From Oscillospiraceae bacterium (lineage in GTDB: Bacteria; Bacillota; Clostridia; Oscillospirales; Oscillospiraceae): a DNA stretch of 39,081 nt. The notes beneath the pieces were generated by a model. The model did no database searches. It saw nothing but the letters and a program-made list of their open reading frames with translations, and had not been told where the DNA came from. The stretch lies in contig JAFQFP010000017.1 of the NCBI GenBank assembly GCA_017398625.1, positions 1-39,081 on the forward strand, read 5' to 3'. The position numbers were made by a program, and so were the translations under genes. Numbering within the stretch: position 1 is the first letter of the stretch; each line of letters begins with the position of its first letter. Shown one piece after another: positions 21,968 to 31,002 of the stretch.

Positions 21968-23086
21968 ATGGCAGGCAATAAGAGTTTGAATGCTGCCGCT
22001 GCCGCAAAGCAGGACGAGTTCTACACACAGATCACCGATATCGAGAAGGAACTGCGGCATTATCGCAAGCACTTTGCGGGAAAGACCATCCTGTGCAACT
22101 GCGACGATCCGTTTGAGTCCAACTTTTTCAAATACTTTGTTTTGAACTTCAACCGTCTGGGTCTTGCGAAGCTAATTGCCACTTGCTATGCCGGATCTCC
22201 TATCATCTATACGCAGATGAACCTGTTCGGGGAGCCGGAGGAGGTTGTGCAGGCAGAGCGGGAGAAAAAGCCTTACAAGGTGGAAGTCACGCAGGTCTAC
22301 GATACCTCCGGTGACGGCGGTGTGGATATGCTGGATGTGGCGGAGCTGTTCCGCACGGGCAAGAATGCTCTTGAGTTGCTGGAGGGCGATGGTGATTTCC
22401 GCAGTCCGGAGTGTCTGGCCCTGTTGGACGAGGCGGATATCGTGGTCACAAACCCGCCGTTCTCCTTGTTCCGGGAGTATGTGGCCGTTCTCATGGAGCG
22501 CCAAAAGAAGTTCATCATCATTGGTAGCCAGAATGCAATTCACTATAAAGAAATCTTCCCGCTGTTTATGAGCAATGATATATGGTTGGGTTATAACAAC
22601 GGAGATATGGCGTTTCGAGTTCCCGATTATTTTGAGCCTCGGCAAACACGGTACTGGCAGGATGAGTCGGGACAAAAATGGCGCTCTTTGGGCAATATCG
22701 CTTGGTTCACAAACCTCGATATAAAAAAGCGGCATGAGGAACTTATTTTAGTAAAGCGATATCAGCCAGAGGAATATCCAACATACGAGAACTTTGAATG
22801 CATAGAGGTTGGAAAGATCGCTGACATTCCCTGTGATTATGCAGGAATGATGGGTGTGCCAGATACCTTCTTGCACCGCTATAATCCGGAACAATTTGAA
22901 CTTATTGGATTAGGCAATGGATACTTAGGACAGAGCATAGGCATTCGAGGAATCGCAAAAGAGCATAAGGCAATGATGCGGGGACATAGTGCCGCCGGGG
23001 ATGTTTATTTCCTAAAGGATGGCAAGCCAAAGGTTCCATACTCCAGAATCATTGTCCGAAATAGACACCCAGAGGAGGCGAAATAA
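21968..23086 (+). CDS. EcoRI-family adenine-specific DNA methyltransferase
   Basis: This 372-aa protein matches the EcoRI-methylase family (M.EcoRI-like N6-adenine methyltransferase). It has an early [16 protein letters not shown] block, the AdoMet-region [13 protein letters not shown] (about 41-53), the catalytic NPPF (162-165) and the [17 protein letters not shown] block. The ATG at 21968 follows GAGGGGGG. It is the first gene of a rightward pair with a DUF262-HNH protein, against the leftward transfer operon. From about codon 185 the sequence becomes noticeably AT-richer and stays so to the end, while the next gene returns to the earlier composition. Function is highly likely to be site-specific m6A modification; the recognition sequence is unknown. 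Confidence 0.92.
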   Translation: MAGNKSLNAAAAAKQDEFYTQITDIEKELRHYRKHFAGKTILCNCDDPFESNFFKYFVLNFNRLGLAKLIATCYAGSPIIYTQMNLFGEPEEVVQAEREKKPYKVEVTQVYDTSGDGGVDMLDVAELFRTGKNALELLEGDGDFRSPECLALLDEADIVVTNPPFSLFREYVAVLMERQKKFIIIGSQNAIHYKEIFPLFMSNDIWLGYNNGDMAFRVPDYFEPRQTRYWQDESGQKWRSLGNIAWFTNLDIKKRHEELILVKRYQPEEYPTYENFECIEVGKIADIPCDYAGMMGVPDTFLHRYNPEQFELIGLGNGYLGQSIGIRGIAKEHKAMMRGHSAAGDVYFLKDGKPKVPYSRIIVRNRHPEEAK

Positions 23087-23088
23087 CC

Positions 23089-24183
23089 GTGAATATTGAA
23101 CAGCGCAAGGTGACCATTGGCGAGCTCTGCGAGGGGTATTTCAACGATGCCGAGGAAGGCGTTGTTGGCTACGATGAACGGCTGGATATCCGGCCCAAGT
23201 ATCAGCGGGAGTTCGTCTATAAGGACAAGCAGCGGGACGAGGTCATCCATACCGTCATGAAGGGTCTGCCCCTGAATGTCATGTACTGGTGTCGGACCGG
23301 CGATGATACATACGAGGTGTTGGACGGTCAGCAGCGCACCATCTCCGTGTGCGAGTATGTGGACGGCTCTTTCTCCGTCAATGACAAGTATTTCTATAAC
23401 CTTCCGGCAGATGTGAAAAAGAAAATCCTTGATTATGAGCTGTTCGTCTATGTCTGTGACGGAACGGATTCCGAGAAGCTGGACTGGTTCCGCATCATCA
23501 ACATCGCCGGAGAGCGGCTCACCGAGCAGGAGCTTCGCAACGCCGTGTACGCCGGGTCCTGGACTTCCGATGCCAAGCGGTATTTCTCCAAAACGGGCTG
23601 TGCCGCCGACACCCTTGCCGGGGACTACCTGAAGGGCGCGTCCATCCGGCAGGAGTACCTTGAGACGGCGATTTCCTGGGCTGCAGACGCCAAAGGCCAG
23701 TCCATCGAAGGCTATATGGCAGAGCACCAGTTCGATCCCAGCGCCATACAGCTCTGGAACTATTTCCGCAGCGTTATTGATTGGGTACAGGCCATCTTTC
23801 CCAAGGTGCGTAAGGAAATGAAGGGGTTACCCTGGGGCCTGCTGTTCAACGCCCATGGCCAGAGAACGGACCTTGACCCCAAGAAGCTGGAGGTGGATAT
23901 CCAGAGACTCATGGGTGACGAGGATGTCACCAAGAAAAGCGGTATCTATGAATACCTTCTGACCGGAGATGAGCGCAAGCTGAGTATCCGTGCCTTTGAC
24001 CGCAGGGACGCTCTGGCTGCCTACGAGCGGCAGGGACACAAGTGTGCCATCTGCGGCGAGTCCTTCGAGTTTGAGGAGATGCACGCAGACCACATCAAAG
24101 CATGGTCCAAAGGCGGGCATACCACGCCGGATAACTGCCAGATGCTCTGCCGCGATTGCAATTTGAAGAAAGGGGCGCAGTGA
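23089..24183 (+). CDS. DUF262-HNH nuclease (GmrSD-like), probable restriction partner
   Basis: This 364-aa protein starts at a GTG with GAGGAGG about 12 bases upstream, 2 bases after the methyltransferase stop. The N-terminal DUF262 domain has the DGQQRTIS motif (79-86) that in GmrS-like proteins binds and hydrolyses NTP. The C-terminus is an HNH nuclease: zinc Cys pair C319/C322, HADHIKAW with D334-H335, PDNCQ, and a second Cys pair C354/C357. DUF262-HNH proteins act in modification-dependent or DNA-degrading defence. Pairing with an EcoRI-type methyltransferase under a shared operator suggests a restriction-modification-like unit. It lacks a separate DUF1524 domain; the HNH replaces it. The role is inferred from domains and context. 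Confidence 0.88.
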   Translation: MNIEQRKVTIGELCEGYFNDAEEGVVGYDERLDIRPKYQREFVYKDKQRDEVIHTVMKGLPLNVMYWCRTGDDTYEVLDGQQRTISVCEYVDGSFSVNDKYFYNLPADVKKKILDYELFVYVCDGTDSEKLDWFRIINIAGERLTEQELRNAVYAGSWTSDAKRYFSKTGCAADTLAGDYLKGASIRQEYLETAISWAADAKGQSIEGYMAEHQFDPSAIQLWNYFRSVIDWVQAIFPKVRKEMKGLPWGLLFNAHGQRTDLDPKKLEVDIQRLMGDEDVTKKSGIYEYLLTGDERKLSIRAFDRRDALAAYERQGHKCAICGESFEFEEMHADHIKAWSKGGHTTPDNCQMLCRDCNLKKGAQ

Positions 24184-24199
24184 TGCGCCTCTTTGCCTT
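24169..24199 (+). terminator. Rho-independent terminator overlapping the DUF262-HNH stop codon
   Basis: AAAGGGGCGCA (24169-24179) pairs with TGCGCCTCTTT (24184-24194) with one G-U, loop GTGA. It is followed by GCCTTTT. The stop codon lies in the loop. Confidence 0.7.
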
Positions 24200-24200
24200 T

Positions 24201-24419
24201 TCACCCTCTGGCTTGAGGCTCAACAGGTTCGAGAGTACCCCTTTTTGCCGCCTGGCGAAGCTCGTTGGGAGTCACATTCAGCTTTGCGGCCATATAATTG
24301 AAGGCGCGGTTCTTGGAGCCAACGCTGCGGGGATAGGATCTGCCGGGGTGGTCAACATGATAGACCTCCCACTTTCCATCATGCCGCAGTCGAATACGAT
24401 ATGGATTCTTCATAGGCAT
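24201..24419 (-). CDS. Small basic protein downstream of the pilin gene
   Basis: This 72-aa protein is basic and soluble, with a beta-like start (YRIRLRHDGKWEVYHVDH) and a helix containing NRAFNYMAAKLNVTPNELRQAA. The architecture suggests nucleic-acid or protein binding, but I do not recognise a family. The ATG at 24419 begins 1 base after the pilin stop (translational coupling; no strong ribosome binding site). A second ATG lies two codons on. It ends 17 bases from the convergent DUF262-HNH gene. Confidence 0.6.
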   Translation of the reverse strand: MPMKNPYRIRLRHDGKWEVYHVDHPGRSYPRSVGSKNRAFNYMAAKLNVTPNELRQAAKRGTLEPVEPQARG

Positions 24420-24420
24420 T

Positions 24421-24762
24421 TTACAGGCCGATGATGCTCCAAATGTAGGTCGGAGCAGTCAGGGTGAACACGAGACAGGCAAACAGAATGGCGGGACCGG
24501 TCCACTCGAACTGACCGTGCTTCCGGTAGTCGAAGTAGCACATGGCCAGCTTGCCGAAGAAAGCGATGGCGAGGATCATGTCCAGCGCCGGGAATACCAC
24601 GTTGTTCACCACGGCCTTGATCTGGCCGGACGCCCCGGTCCACGCCTGCTCCACCGCGCTTGCCACATCGCCGGTAGTACCTGCGGCAAAGGCAGGAACA
24701 CAGCAGACCACGGACAGGATGAGCGCCACAATGAGCATTCGGGTGAGCCTGAACTTTTTCAT
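24421..24762 (-). CDS. VirB2/TrbC-like pilin precursor (DUF3852-like)
   Basis: This 113-aa protein has a signal peptide (basic start, hydrophobic core, likely cleavage after VPAFAA at about residues 22-27). A short extracytoplasmic segment follows, then two transmembrane helices (about 54-75 and 88-110), the layout of VirB2-type major pilins and of DUF3852 proteins next to Gram-positive type IV genes. AAAGGAGG precedes the ATG at 24762. It is separated from the rest of the transfer operon by the rightward methyltransferase cassette. Confidence 0.75.
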   Translation of the reverse strand: MKKFRLTRMLIVALILSVVCCVPAFAAGTTGDVASAVEQAWTGASGQIKAVVNNVVFPALDMILAIAFFGKLAMCYFDYRKHGQFEWTGPAILFACLVFTLTAPTYIWSIIGL

Positions 24763-24797
24763 ACGAAAGTCCTCCTTTAACATTCTTGATTTAACAG

Positions 24798-24828
24798 TGG
24801 AGCGCCACCCATTTTGGGTGACGCTCCA
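24798..24828. terminator. Strong hairpin between the adhesin and pilin genes
   Basis: TGGAGCGCCACCC / GGGTGACGCTCCA (13-bp stem, one G-U, loop ATTTT). The minus-strand transcript of the adhesin gene reaches it 17 bases after the stop, but no T run follows on that strand. It may be a weak terminator or an RNA processing/stability hairpin. Confidence 0.45.
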
Positions 24829-24844
24829 TTCTTACTTATGAGGA

Positions 24845-27800
24845 TCAATAGCCGGTGCGGGGCAAAGTGGTGGTGGAGGGCTTATAGACCCTGGTCACCC
24901 AGCGGGTAGCCGCCATGATCCACTGACCGTTGTAGACGCCGCCCACATCGGCCTGATTGACGAACTGCGTCCCGCCAGTCAGCCAGGACACCACATTGCA
25001 GTACACCTTGGGGGATTCCACCTGACGGAAGTTGGCAGGCACCACACCGAAGGTCACCATGAATTCGGTGACATACTCGTTGGAGGCAAGGCCAAGTGCG
25101 GCCGGGGACGCATCCAAGACATAGTTCTTCATGGTGTTCAGGTTATCTGCCAGAGTCCGGTAGCTGTCTCCGGTGAGATTGGTCCGGTAGACGATCTTGT
25201 AATTGCCCTGCACATTGTAGGTGCCGGTCACGATCTTATCCAGCCGGACGGCGTTGGTGGGCAGAGTGTCCCGCCAATAGAAGGAAGTCAGCACGGTGGT
25301 GGAATTGTTGGCGATCTCGGAGAAGTCATAGCGGATGCTCTGACCGGGCATGACTTCGGTATATCCGGTCTTTTTGATGCTGACATTGGTGTAGAGGCTC
25401 TTGTTGGTCATCGCCGTCTTGACGATCTGACCAGCGTGCTCGATCTCCACCTCGATAGGAGTCTTGTCCAGTCCGTAGAAGTCTGCGGCTCTGGACTCCA
25501 CCAACTTGTATCTGCCCAGGGGCAGGGGCTTGGTCGTAGCCACACCGTTCTTGTTGGTCTGGATGGTATCCATCAGCTTGCCTGTTCTGGCATGGTAGAC
25601 CTCGAAGACGGTGTTGGGGATGGGAGTGCCCGCAGGCCAGCCGTTCACGCTGTTGTAGTCAGCGGAGGTCTTGGTGATCTGGATCTGTCCGGTGATGGCG
25701 GTGTTTTCCCACTCCACCTCGGTGGTGGTGCCAGCCGTCACATAGATGGACTTGAGCTGCGTGTCGGCAATATAGCCCTCCGCAGGCTCCAGCTCCCGCA
25801 GGTAGTAGCGGCCACTGGGGATGTCCTCGATATAGACATAGCCGCGGTCATCGCTGACATACTCGCCGATGGGATTCTTGCCGGAGTCATACAGGAGGAA
25901 GCTGACACCATAGATGCCTTCGCCGGTATTCGCATCGGTCTTGTGGATGAGGATGCCGCTGTACGCCTGGTTGGTCACACGGAGCTGCACAGTCTGCCCA
26001 TTCTCCACCTCGAAGTAGACAGGGGTATCATCCAGCTTGAAGCCTTCCGCGGCCTCGATCTCCACGGCATAGTAAGCGCCGTCCTCCAGAGAGCAGAACA
26101 CACGGCCATTCTTGTCCGTGGTCACGGTATCCACCAGTTCGTCATCCACCTTGCGGATCTCGAAAGTGGTGTTGGGGATACGCTCGGAGGTATTGGCCTC
26201 GTTTACCTTGATGATCTCCACGCCGCCGATGGGGGCGTTGTAGAAATACAGGCTCTGCGTGTCGTTGGTGTTGACCACCACGGTCTGGCTCCGACTCTCC
26301 TCATGGATGGTATAGCCGGGGACGGTCTCCACCTCGGTCACTACCACAGTGCCAGTGATGCCGGAGATGGTGATCTGTCCGTTTTCATCCGTCCAGTACA
26401 GGCCATTGGAGGAGAGCTGACCGCCTGCGGCATCTACCACCTTGCCGTCTGCGTAGGTGATCTTAAACTGAACGCCCTCCAGAGGCTTCTTGGTCACGCT
26501 GTCCAGCTTATGGATGACCAGGCTGCCCAGAGGCTGGTTGAAGAACTCCAGCGTGTGGGTTTTTTCATCTCTGATCTCAATGGTGCGGGGAACATCGTCC
26601 AGCAGGTATCCCTTCTTAGCCTGTACCTCAGACACGATGTAGCTGTCCGGCTCCAGACCAGGGATGGAGATAAAGCCGTTCTCATCGGTGCGGTACAGGC
26701 CGTTGCCGCTGCCAACCACGGAGCCGTCCGAAGTAGTGACCTTGAATACCACATCGGCCAGAGGCTCCTTTGTGACAGAGTCCATCTTCTTGATGAGCAG
26801 GCCGCCGTAGGGCTGGTTGGTAAAGGTCAGGGTCTGGGTATCGCCAGCATTGACCACCACAGTCTGGGGAGTGCTGTTCAGGATGTAGCCGTCCAGAGCC
26901 TGTGTTTCCGTTACAACATAGGTGTCAGGCATGACATTGCTGAGAACGATCTGACCGTTCTCATCCGTGGTGTACAGGCCGTTGGAGGAGGTCATGCCCT
27001 CATTGTTGGCCACCAGCTCACCGCTTGCGGTGGTGATCTTGAACTGGACGCCGGAGAGGGTCTCGCCAGTCACAGCATCCTTCTTGACCACGATGAGCCC
27101 GCCCTTGGGCTGGTTTCGGAACTCCAGAGTCATAATGGCATTGGACTGGATCTTGATGGACTGAGGGGTATCGTCCAGAACATAGCCGGAGCGGGTGCGG
27201 GTCTCCTTGACCACCAGCGTGATGCCGGGGGTGATATCAGAGATAAGGATGGAGCCGTTGATGTCAGTGGTGAAATAGCCGTTGGCGGAGCCGATGACGC
27301 TGCCGTCACTGTCCGTTACAAAGAACTGGACGTCGGAGAGGGGCTTTCCAGTGACGCTATCTACCTTCTTGATGAGCAGGCCACCCTTGGCGCTGTTGGT
27401 GAAGGTCAGGGTGACAACATCCTGCTCATTGCCGCTGATGTAGGCAGTCTGGGAAGCGGTGTCAATGACATATCCATCGGGTGCGGAGATCTCCTCCACG
27501 ATGAAGGTGCCCGCATCCATGCCGGTCAGGATGATGTTGCCGTTGGAGCTGGTCTGATACTCGCCAATGATGGTACCGCCGCTGCCGGAGGTGCCGCCAA
27601 GATAGCGGACACGGAACCACGCACCGGGCAGACCGATACCGGTGTCGGCATCCACCTTGCTGATGACGAGTGCGGACTTGGGGATATTCTCGAAAACAAC
27701 AGTGACGGACTTGTCATTGTCCACATAGACCGTCTGCTCGGAAGGCTCCTTGAGCATATAGCCGGAGGCAGGCTCCACCTCAACGATCTTGTACCAGCCG

Positions 27801-30800
27801 GTGTCCAGATCATCGATTTTGATTTGACCGTTGGCATCGGTGAAGTAGAAGCTGTTGTCCAGCCGCTCATACGCGCCGTCCGTGCTCTTGTCCTTTGCCA
27901 CCAGAATCTCGAACTTGGCGCCCTTGATGCCGTCGCCGACCACGCTGTCGATCTTCTGGATGAGCAGGTCAGGCTTTTCCTCATTCTCGATGCTGATCTC
28001 AGTGGTCTTGCCGGGGCGCAGGTAGACCTCATGGGGAGTGGAGTCCAGAATGTAGCCTGCCGGTGCCTGGGTTTCGGTGATGATGTAATAGCCCTCGGTC
28101 AGATGGACATTGGAGATGGTCACCTTACCGTTGGCATCCACGGGGAAATCACCGATCTTGACGCCAGCCTTGGTCTTGAGCTCGAAGATAGCGCCGGTCA
28201 GCGCTTTGCCGTTCAGATCTACCTTGTTGATGACCAGCGTGGGGCGCTGATGATTCTGGAACTGAACGGTACCGATACGGTTAGGCTCCAGCGTGATGTG
28301 CTGATGCTCGGTATCGAGGATATAGTTTTCAGGCACAGACTGCTCCCAGACCTCATAAGCGCCGGGTTCCATATCCTCCAGAAAGACCTCGCCGTTTTCA
28401 TCGGTGGCCTCAGTGGTGATGGTGGAGCCGTCTGCGTACCGGATGGTGAAGGTCACGCCGGAAACGGGCTTTCCGGTGTCGGCATCGGTCTTAATGATCC
28501 GCAGGTCGGGTTTGGCCTCGTTGACCACCACGACCTGGCTGTTCTGGCCGGGGAACAGCTCCACATGATACTCATGGCTGTTCAGCACATAACCGGAGGG
28601 CGCGGCCTGCTCCTGCACGGAGTAAACGCCGGGTTCCAGGTCCGTGATGGTGAAGCTGCCGTTGGTCTCGGTGACACGGTCGAGGTAATGGCTGCCGTCC
28701 TCGATCTTTGCCACACGGAAGATGGCGCCGGGGAGATACTTGTCGGCCACAGGGTCATACTTGACCACGGTGATGCTGGGCTTGCGGGTGTTGGTGAAAA
28801 CAAACTGCGCGTTTTCATTGCCGTTGATCTGGATGACACGCTGGGCATCATCGATAAGGTATCCATCGGGAGCCTCCAATTCAGTCACACGGTAAGCGCC
28901 TGGTTCCAAATCGGAGATATCCACCTCGCCGTTCTCATCGGTGACATACTCCTTGGAGAAGGTGCCGCCCACATGCTCGATGCGGAAGCGGGCATTGGGC
29001 AGAGGCTCCAGAGAGGTGCTGTCCAGCTTCACCAGATGGATGCCGGGTTTCTGATCGTTGAAGAAGAAAAGCTCCAGAATGCCATCGGAGCCTTCCAGCT
29101 CGATCTGCTGGGGATTGGAATTGATGATATGGGAGGAGTCGGTTGCGACTTCCTTGACCAGATAGGTGCCGGGGTCCAGGTCAGTCAGCAGGATCTCGCC
29201 GAACTCATCGGTCTTGAAAATGCCAAGGGACTGGGTATCCCGGAACACCTCGAAGGAGATGTTGGGCATTGCCGCATGGGTCTTGGAATCATACTTGATG
29301 ATGCGAAGACCGGGCTTCTCCTCGTTGACGATGGATACCTCCACGGTATCGCCGGAGAGGACGGTGGTGTTGTAGACCTCATCACTCATGATGTAGCCTG
29401 CGGGGGCTGCGATCTCCGTGATGCGGTAAGCGCCGGGTTCGATCTCGTTGAATACGGCCACGCCAGCGTAGTTGGTTTCGCCGGTGTAGACTGCGCCCGA
29501 CTCGATATGCTCAATGCGGACAGCAGCACCAGGAAGCTGCATACCGGAGTCGGAGAACTTCCGCACCAGCAGATTGCCGTAGGGGGCATTCTCAAAGGTC
29601 ACGGTGGCCTGTCTGCCATACTCCACCTTGACATTCTGGGCAGGCTCCTCACTGAGCAGATAGCCGTTGGGGGCTTCACGCTCATACACGGTATAATTTC
29701 CGGCCAAGGTCAGAGGGATGACGATCTGGCCCTTGGAGTTGGTGGTAAAGGTGCCGACCGATGCGCCTTCGGGGTCGACCACCTCGAACAGCGCGCCACG
29801 CAGAGGGATGGTGGTGCCTTCCTCATACTTGATGATCTTCAGGCTGGTCTCGGTGGGGATCTCCTCGGGGGTATCGGTATAGTTGCTGTACGCGGTCAGA
29901 GCCAGCGGTGTGGTGGGGTCGGTGTCCACCATGTAGTTTTGCAGGTTGCCGTACTTGTCCGTCTCAGCGCACACTGCGTAGTAGATGGCGTACTTATAGA
30001 CATTGGTACGGAAGCTCAACTGAACGCTGCCGGACTGCCCCTCAACGGAGCCTGCGGGATACAGGACTTTGAACTGACCGGAGTAGCCCTGTCCGGTGGC
30101 CTCGGTGGTGATGACGTCGATCTCCCGGTTGTTCATGTCCACGATCTTGGTCCCCGCGGGAACAGCGGAGGGATCGGTGAAGGCCACATTGATGGTGTAG
30201 TCACACACCCAGGTGTCAGAGGTGACGGTGAAGATCTGCTGCAGATACTCCTGACCATTGACGGTGGCGGGATAGGCCACTTCCTGGTCAGGCTCCACGG
30301 TCACATTGGGCGACAGGACGGTGCTCCATGCGGTACCGCGGCGATAGATGTCCTTTGCCGCAGCCAGCATCTTGTTGGCCCGTTCCAGCTCCACACCGGT
30401 GAGGTCAGGGTTGACCTTCAGATTGTTGATGTCCCAATGACTCAGCAGATAGCACCACAGAGCCATCTTCGTGGCGTAATACGCCTGATACTTGTTTTCC
30501 AGCTTCAGCTCGCCAAGGCCGCGATGGGGATATCCGTTGGCGATGATGCCCATGACCTTGGGGTCTGTGCCAATTTCTTCAGCCAGATACTTGATGCTTT
30601 CGCCCTCGGGAACTGTCTGCGGCACACCTTTGGTGTTGGGATTCACACAATAGGCGGGGATCTCCTTGGTGTTGCCGTTCCGGTCCACATAGTTGTAATA
30701 GGTGTAGATCAGCTCACGGACCCTGCCGTTGATGGACAGGTAACTCAGCTTCTGGCCACCGTTATAGATGTCCACTTCGCCGAGCGCTTCCTCGACCGAG

Positions 30801-30880
30801 TCAGCGGCGGAGGCGACGCCGGGGAACATTCCCAACAGCATGACGACCGCGAGAAGCATCGAAAGGATTCGCTTTTTCAT
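24845..30880 (-). CDS. Giant thioester/Cna-B (SpaA-like) cell-surface adhesin, 2,011 aa
   Basis: An N-terminal signal peptide (cleavage near VASA-AD, about residue 26) is followed by a thioester-type domain: Cys78 (AYCVNP) and Gln132 in YQAYYATKMALW are the likely cross-linking pair. A linker region precedes 16 tandem Cna-B/SpaA-like domains of about 88-100 aa (about residues 355-1820). Most open with an I-x-K-x-D strand and contain a GxYxVxE-type strand and an F-x-N strand, the Lys-Glu-Asn pattern of intramolecular isopeptide bonds. A final about 190-aa domain ends in TTTLPRTGY. The ATG at 30880 has GGAGG upstream. It probably forms a long proteolysis-resistant stalk for host or donor-recipient contact. 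There is no C-terminal hydrophobic anchor after LPRTG, which is unusual. Confidence 0.93.
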   Translation of the reverse strand: MKKRILSMLLAVVMLLGMFPGVASAADSVEEALGEVDIYNGGQKLSYLSINGRVRELIYTYYNYVDRNGNTKEIPAYCVNPNTKGVPQTVPEGESIKYLAEEIGTDPKVMGIIANGYPHRGLGELKLENKYQAYYATKMALWCYLLSHWDINNLKVNPDLTGVELERANKMLAAAKDIYRRGTAWSTVLSPNVTVEPDQEVAYPATVNGQEYLQQIFTVTSDTWVCDYTINVAFTDPSAVPAGTKIVDMNNREIDVITTEATGQGYSGQFKVLYPAGSVEGQSGSVQLSFRTNVYKYAIYYAVCAETDKYGNLQNYMVDTDPTTPLALTAYSNYTDTPEEIPTETSLKIIKYEEGTTIPLRGALFEVVDPEGASVGTFTTNSKGQIVIPLTLAGNYTVYEREAPNGYLLSEEPAQNVKVEYGRQATVTFENAPYGNLLVRKFSDSGMQLPGAAVRIEHIESGAVYTGETNYAGVAVFNEIEPGAYRITEIAAPAGYIMSDEVYNTTVLSGDTVEVSIVNEEKPGLRIIKYDSKTHAAMPNISFEVFRDTQSLGIFKTDEFGEILLTDLDPGTYLVKEVATDSSHIINSNPQQIELEGSDGILELFFFNDQKPGIHLVKLDSTSLEPLPNARFRIEHVGGTFSKEYVTDENGEVDISDLEPGAYRVTELEAPDGYLIDDAQRVIQINGNENAQFVFTNTRKPSITVVKYDPVADKYLPGAIFRVAKIEDGSHYLDRVTETNGSFTITDLEPGVYSVQEQAAPSGYVLNSHEYHVELFPGQNSQVVVVNEAKPDLRIIKTDADTGKPVSGVTFTIRYADGSTITTEATDENGEVFLEDMEPGAYEVWEQSVPENYILDTEHQHITLEPNRIGTVQFQNHQRPTLVINKVDLNGKALTGAIFELKTKAGVKIGDFPVDANGKVTISNVHLTEGYYIITETQAPAGYILDSTPHEVYLRPGKTTEISIENEEKPDLLIQKIDSVVGDGIKGAKFEILVAKDKSTDGAYERLDNSFYFTDANGQIKIDDLDTGWYKIVEVEPASGYMLKEPSEQTVYVDNDKSVTVVFENIPKSALVISKVDADTGIGLPGAWFRVRYLGGTSGSGGTIIGEYQTSSNGNIILTGMDAGTFIVEEISAPDGYVIDTASQTAYISGNEQDVVTLTFTNSAKGGLLIKKVDSVTGKPLSDVQFFVTDSDGSVIGSANGYFTTDINGSILISDITPGITLVVKETRTRSGYVLDDTPQSIKIQSNAIMTLEFRNQPKGGLIVVKKDAVTGETLSGVQFKITTASGELVANNEGMTSSNGLYTTDENGQIVLSNVMPDTYVVTETQALDGYILNSTPQTVVVNAGDTQTLTFTNQPYGGLLIKKMDSVTKEPLADVVFKVTTSDGSVVGSGNGLYRTDENGFISIPGLEPDSYIVSEVQAKKGYLLDDVPRTIEIRDEKTHTLEFFNQPLGSLVIHKLDSVTKKPLEGVQFKITYADGKVVDAAGGQLSSNGLYWTDENGQITISGITGTVVVTEVETVPGYTIHEESRSQTVVVNTNDTQSLYFYNAPIGGVEIIKVNEANTSERIPNTTFEIRKVDDELVDTVTTDKNGRVFCSLEDGAYYAVEIEAAEGFKLDDTPVYFEVENGQTVQLRVTNQAYSGILIHKTDANTGEGIYGVSFLLYDSGKNPIGEYVSDDRGYVYIEDIPSGRYYLRELEPAEGYIADTQLKSIYVTAGTTTEVEWENTAITGQIQITKTSADYNSVNGWPAGTPIPNTVFEVYHARTGKLMDTIQTNKNGVATTKPLPLGRYKLVESRAADFYGLDKTPIEVEIEHAGQIVKTAMTNKSLYTNVSIKKTGYTEVMPGQSIRYDFSEIANNSTTVLTSFYWRDTLPTNAVRLDKIVTGTYNVQGNYKIVYRTNLTGDSYRTLADNLNTMKNYVLDASPAALGLASNEYVTEFMVTFGVVPANFRQVESPKVYCNVVSWLTGGTQFVNQADVGGVYNGQWIMAATRWVTRVYKPSTTTLPRTGY

Positions 30881-30945
30881 TGCTTTACTTACCTCCAATT
30901 TGATTGATTTATCTGGATGCGGTTTGCATCAGATACGGATTGGAA

Positions 30946-30983
30946 CAAAAAAAGCAGTGTGCGTATTTCAGCACACTGCTCCG
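30946..30983 (-). terminator. Rho-independent terminator after the stalk-protein gene
   Basis: On the minus strand, AGCAGTGTGC pairs with GCACACTGCT (loop TGAAATAC) and is followed by seven T. It lies 20 bases after the stop of the gene at 31003 and only about 65 bases before the adhesin start, so the adhesin needs its own promoter or read-through. Confidence 0.85.
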
Positions 30984-31002
30984 CAGGGGTTGTATTTGCT
31001 TG

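Noticed and set aside
24845-30880. Tandem repeats of the adhesin gene considered as a repeat array or CRISPR
   Set aside because: The repeats are protein-level Cna-B domains with diverged DNA; there are no short identical repeats with spacers.
25436-30907. An 1,823-codon open frame antisense to the giant adhesin
   Set aside because: It mirrors the adhesin's repeat structure and codon bias, has no ribosome binding site or recognisable domain, and the adhesin strand has clear signal peptide and Cna-B domains. It is a shadow frame kept open by GC-rich third positions.
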